A stretch of 7,670 nt of DNA from an uncultured Eubacteriales bacterium. Lineage in GTDB: Bacteria; Bacillota; Clostridia; Oscillospirales; Acutalibacteraceae. Location of the stretch: the NCBI GenBank assembly GCA_900321195.1, contig ONVG01000067.1:1-7670 (forward strand), read 5' to 3'. Below, piece after piece: positions 5,675 to 7,670 of this stretch (positions within the stretch are counted from its first letter, which is position 1; each line of letters opens with the position of its first letter). Below the pieces are notes generated by a model. The model was not told the origin of the DNA, searched no databases, and saw only the letters and a list, made by a program, of their open reading frames with translations. Both the position numbers and the translations under genes were made by a program.

Positions 5675-7670
5675 TTATTCTGCTCTTGTCTTGAGTTCTT
5701 CGTATCTCTCAACAGACTTGTCCTCAGCCTTCTTGAAGAGCTCTTCTGCTCTTGCCGGGAAGGAACGTGTGAGAGCGCTGTAACGTGCTTCACCGAGGAT
5801 AAAGTCACGGTAAGAGGTTGTCGGAGCCTTGCTGTCGAGGATGAACGGGTTCTTGCCCTGTGCTTTAAGCTCAGGATTGTATCTGAACATGTTCCAGTAA
5901 CCGCATTCAACAGCCTTCTTCATCTCAGCCTGACAATTCTTCATGCCGCCCTTGATGGAGTGCATCTCACAAGGAGCATAACCGATGATGAGTGACGGAC
6001 CCGGATAAGCCTCAGCCTCTTTGATAGCTTTGAGTGTCTGGTTCTGATCAGCACCCATAGCGATCTGTGCAACATAGATGTAGCCGTATGACATAGCGAT
6101 GTCTGCAAGGCTCTTCTTAGCTATTGCCTTACCTGCTGCAGCAAACTGTGCGACCTGACCGATCTGTGAAGCCTTTGAAGCCTGACCGCCTGTATTGGAG
6201 TAAACCTCTGTATCGAATACCATGATGTTTACATCTTCGCCTGATGCAAGAACGTGGTCAACGCCGCCGAAGCCGATATCATAAGCCCAGCCGTCGCCGC
6301 CGAATATCCATACTGACTTCTTAGCGAGGAATTCCTTGTTTTCGAGAACATCAAGTCTGTTCGGGCAGTCACAGTCAAGCTTTTCAAGCTCAGCTATAAC
6401 AGCATTTGCAGCAGCTGTGTTCTTCTCGCCGTTGTCCTTTGTAGCCATGAACTCTGCGATAGCAGCCTTTACAGCCTCAGGAGCCTTTTCACTTGCAGCT
6501 ATTTGTTCAAGATCTGTGATAAGTCTTTCACGGATAGCTTTCTGACCGAGGTACATACCGAAGCCGTGCTCAGCGTTATCCTCGAAGAGTGAGTTAGCCC
6601 ATGCAGGACCGTGACCGTCCTTGTTTACTGTGTAAGGACATGTAGCAGCAGGACCGCCCCAGATAGATGAACAGCCTGTAGCGTTGGAGATGTACATTCT
6701 GTCACCGAAGAGCTGTGTGATAAGACGTGCATAAGATGTTTCAGCACAGCCTGCGCATGAGCCGGAGAACTCAAGGAGAGGCTGCTTGTACTGGCTGCTG
6801 ATGATAGTAGCGTTTGAAGAAACCTCAGGCTTCTCTGTAACGTTAGCAACACAGTAATCGAATACTTTCTGCTGGTCGTACTGAGTTTCAGCAGGAACCA
6901 TCTTGAGTGACTTAGTCGGGCAAACGCCTACACAAACTGAGCATCCCATACAATCCATAGGTGAAATAGCGAGTGTATACTTGTAGTCTGTCTTTACAAC
7001 AGGCTTCGGAGCTATCTTTGTATTTTCGGGAGCTGCGGCAGCCTCAGCCTCTGACATAGCAAAAGGTCTGATAGTAGCATGCGGACATACGAATGAACAC
7101 TTGTTACACTTAGCGCATGTTTCAGCGTTCCACTCAGGAACCATAACTGCAACGCCGCGCTTCTCGTAAGCAGAAGCACCAAGCTCAAATGTACCGTCAG
7201 CGTGGTCAACGAATACAGATACAGGAAGAGCGTCGCCGTCCATCTTGTCAACAGGCTCAAGAATGTTCTCTACCATCTTGACTGTAGCAGCCTTGCCTTC
7301 GAGCTTGCTTTCAGCCTTATCGTCAGCAGCATCTGCCCATGCAGCAGGAACGTCTACCTTTACGAAAGCTGTAACGCCGGCATCGATAGCCTTATGGTTC
7401 ATGTCAACGATATCCTGACCTTTCTTGAGGTAGGACTTTGTAGCAGCATCCTTCATGTGCTGAACAGCCTCGTCGATAGGCATTACCTTAGCAAGTGCGA
7501 AGAATGCAGCCTGGAGGATAGTATTTGTACGCTTGCCCATACCGATCTTCTCAGCAAGGTCTATAGCGTTAACTGTATAGAGCTGGATATTGTTCTTAGC
7601 GATATACTGCTTTGTTTCAGCATTGAGGTGCTTATCAAGCTCCTCAGCGTTCCACTGGCAGTTGATGAGG
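5675..7670 (-). CDS. nifJ: Pyruvate:ferredoxin (flavodoxin) oxidoreductase, C-terminal part (N-terminus beyond window)
   Basis: This enzyme oxidises pyruvate with CoA to acetyl-CoA and CO2, passing electrons to ferredoxin, and is central to anaerobic fermentation. The frame stays open to the right window edge. 664 residues are visible; the single-chain enzyme is usually about 1170-1200, so roughly the first 500 residues are missing. The first visible part, LINCQWNAEELDKHL, is typical internal PFOR sequence, so the Met at 7538-7540 is not the start. In order come a two-cluster ferredoxin domain with CAKCNKCSFVCPH (7117-7082) and CMGCSVCVGVCP (6952-6917), then the TPP domain. The latter has SCAGCAE (6760-6737), the ATGCSS cysteine (near 6673), GGDGWAYDIGFGG (6301-6263) for TPP-Mg binding, VYSNTGGQASK (near 6203-6175) and the YAPC cysteine (near 5971) completing the proximal Fe-S ligand set. 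All expected cofactor ligands of this region are intact. Codon choice (ATC, AAG, GCT, GCA) differs from neighbours that favour ATA, as expected for a highly expressed gene. A hairpin terminator follows. Its promoter is outside the window. Confidence 0.96.
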   Translation of the reverse strand, partial: LINCQWNAEELDKHLNAETKQYIAKNNIQLYTVNAIDLAEKIGMGKRTNTILQAAFFALAKVMPIDEAVQHMKDAATKSYLKKGQDIVDMNHKAIDAGVTAFVKVDVPAAWADAADDKAESKLEGKAATVKMVENILEPVDKMDGDALPVSVFVDHADGTFELGASAYEKRGVAVMVPEWNAETCAKCNKCSFVCPHATIRPFAMSEAEAAAAPENTKIAPKPVVKTDYKYTLAISPMDCMGCSVCVGVCPTKSLKMVPAETQYDQQKVFDYCVANVTEKPEVSSNATIISSQYKQPLLEFSGSCAGCAETSYARLITQLFGDRMYISNATGCSSIWGGPAATCPYTVNKDGHGPAWANSLFEDNAEHGFGMYLGQKAIRERLITDLEQIAASEKAPEAVKAAIAEFMATKDNGEKNTAAANAVIAELEKLDCDCPNRLDVLENKEFLAKKSVWIFGGDGWAYDIGFGGVDHVLASGEDVNIMVFDTEVYSNTGGQASKASQIGQVAQFAAAGKAIAKKSLADIAMSYGYIYVAQIAMGADQNQTLKAIKEAEAYPGPSLIIGYAPCEMHSIKGGMKNCQAEMKKAVECGYWNMFRYNPELKAQGKNPFILDSKAPTTSYRDFILGEARYSALTRSFPARAEELFKKAEDKSVERYEELKTRAE

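Noticed and set aside
7538..7540. Met codon as the PFOR start
   Set aside because: The frame stays open to the window edge and encodes conserved internal PFOR sequence upstream, so this Met is internal.
1..7670. Mobile element, CRISPR array, phage or defence system
   Set aside because: No transposase, integrase, regularly spaced repeats or defence-type genes were seen; all genes are housekeeping-like.

Overview
The window reads as ordinary chromosomal DNA of an anaerobic Gram-positive Firmicute. A Ruminococcus-like member of the Clostridia (Oscillospiraceae) is the best guess. The reasons are a pyruvate:ferredoxin oxidoreductase, a cdaA-cdaR pair, a PepV-type dipeptidase, strong AGGAGG-type ribosome binding sites and frequent ATA and AGA codons outside the PFOR gene. 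The genus is inferred from gene content and protein style, not from a marker gene.

Layout: positions 1-4035 hold four minus-strand genes that look like one operon. In order of transcription they are cdaA (diadenylate cyclase, TTG start), cdaR (YbbR-repeat regulator, overlapping cdaA by 20 bases), a GtrB/DPM1-like membrane glycosyltransferase of family GT2, and an M20-family dipeptidase cut by the left window edge. Positions 4036-4241 are a divergent intergenic region with back-to-back candidate promoters and a small repeat structure in the cdaA leader. Positions 4242-5596 hold a two-gene plus-strand operon: a 74-residue DUF3343 protein (putative sulfur/selenium carrier-like) and a cysteine desulfurase-family PLP enzyme, coupled by overlapping stop and start codons. 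A hairpin terminator at about 5593-5641 separates this operon from the convergent PFOR gene (5675 to beyond 7670, minus strand), which lacks its N-terminal part here.

Functionally, CdaA makes c-di-AMP at the membrane under control of CdaR, and the two downstream genes suggest a link to envelope glycan and peptide metabolism. The glmM gene that usually follows cdaR in many Firmicutes is not present. The DUF3343/desulfurase pair probably mobilises sulfur (or selenium) from cysteine (or selenocysteine) onto a small carrier; this is inference from family and context. PFOR is the central pyruvate-oxidising enzyme of fermentative metabolism and shows the codon bias of a highly expressed gene.

I see no mobile element, CRISPR array, tRNA, rRNA or phage gene. 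No gene-free stretch exceeds about 206 bases. The least-described material is the DUF3343/desulfurase pair and the cdaA operon composition. Neither is clearly a new system.
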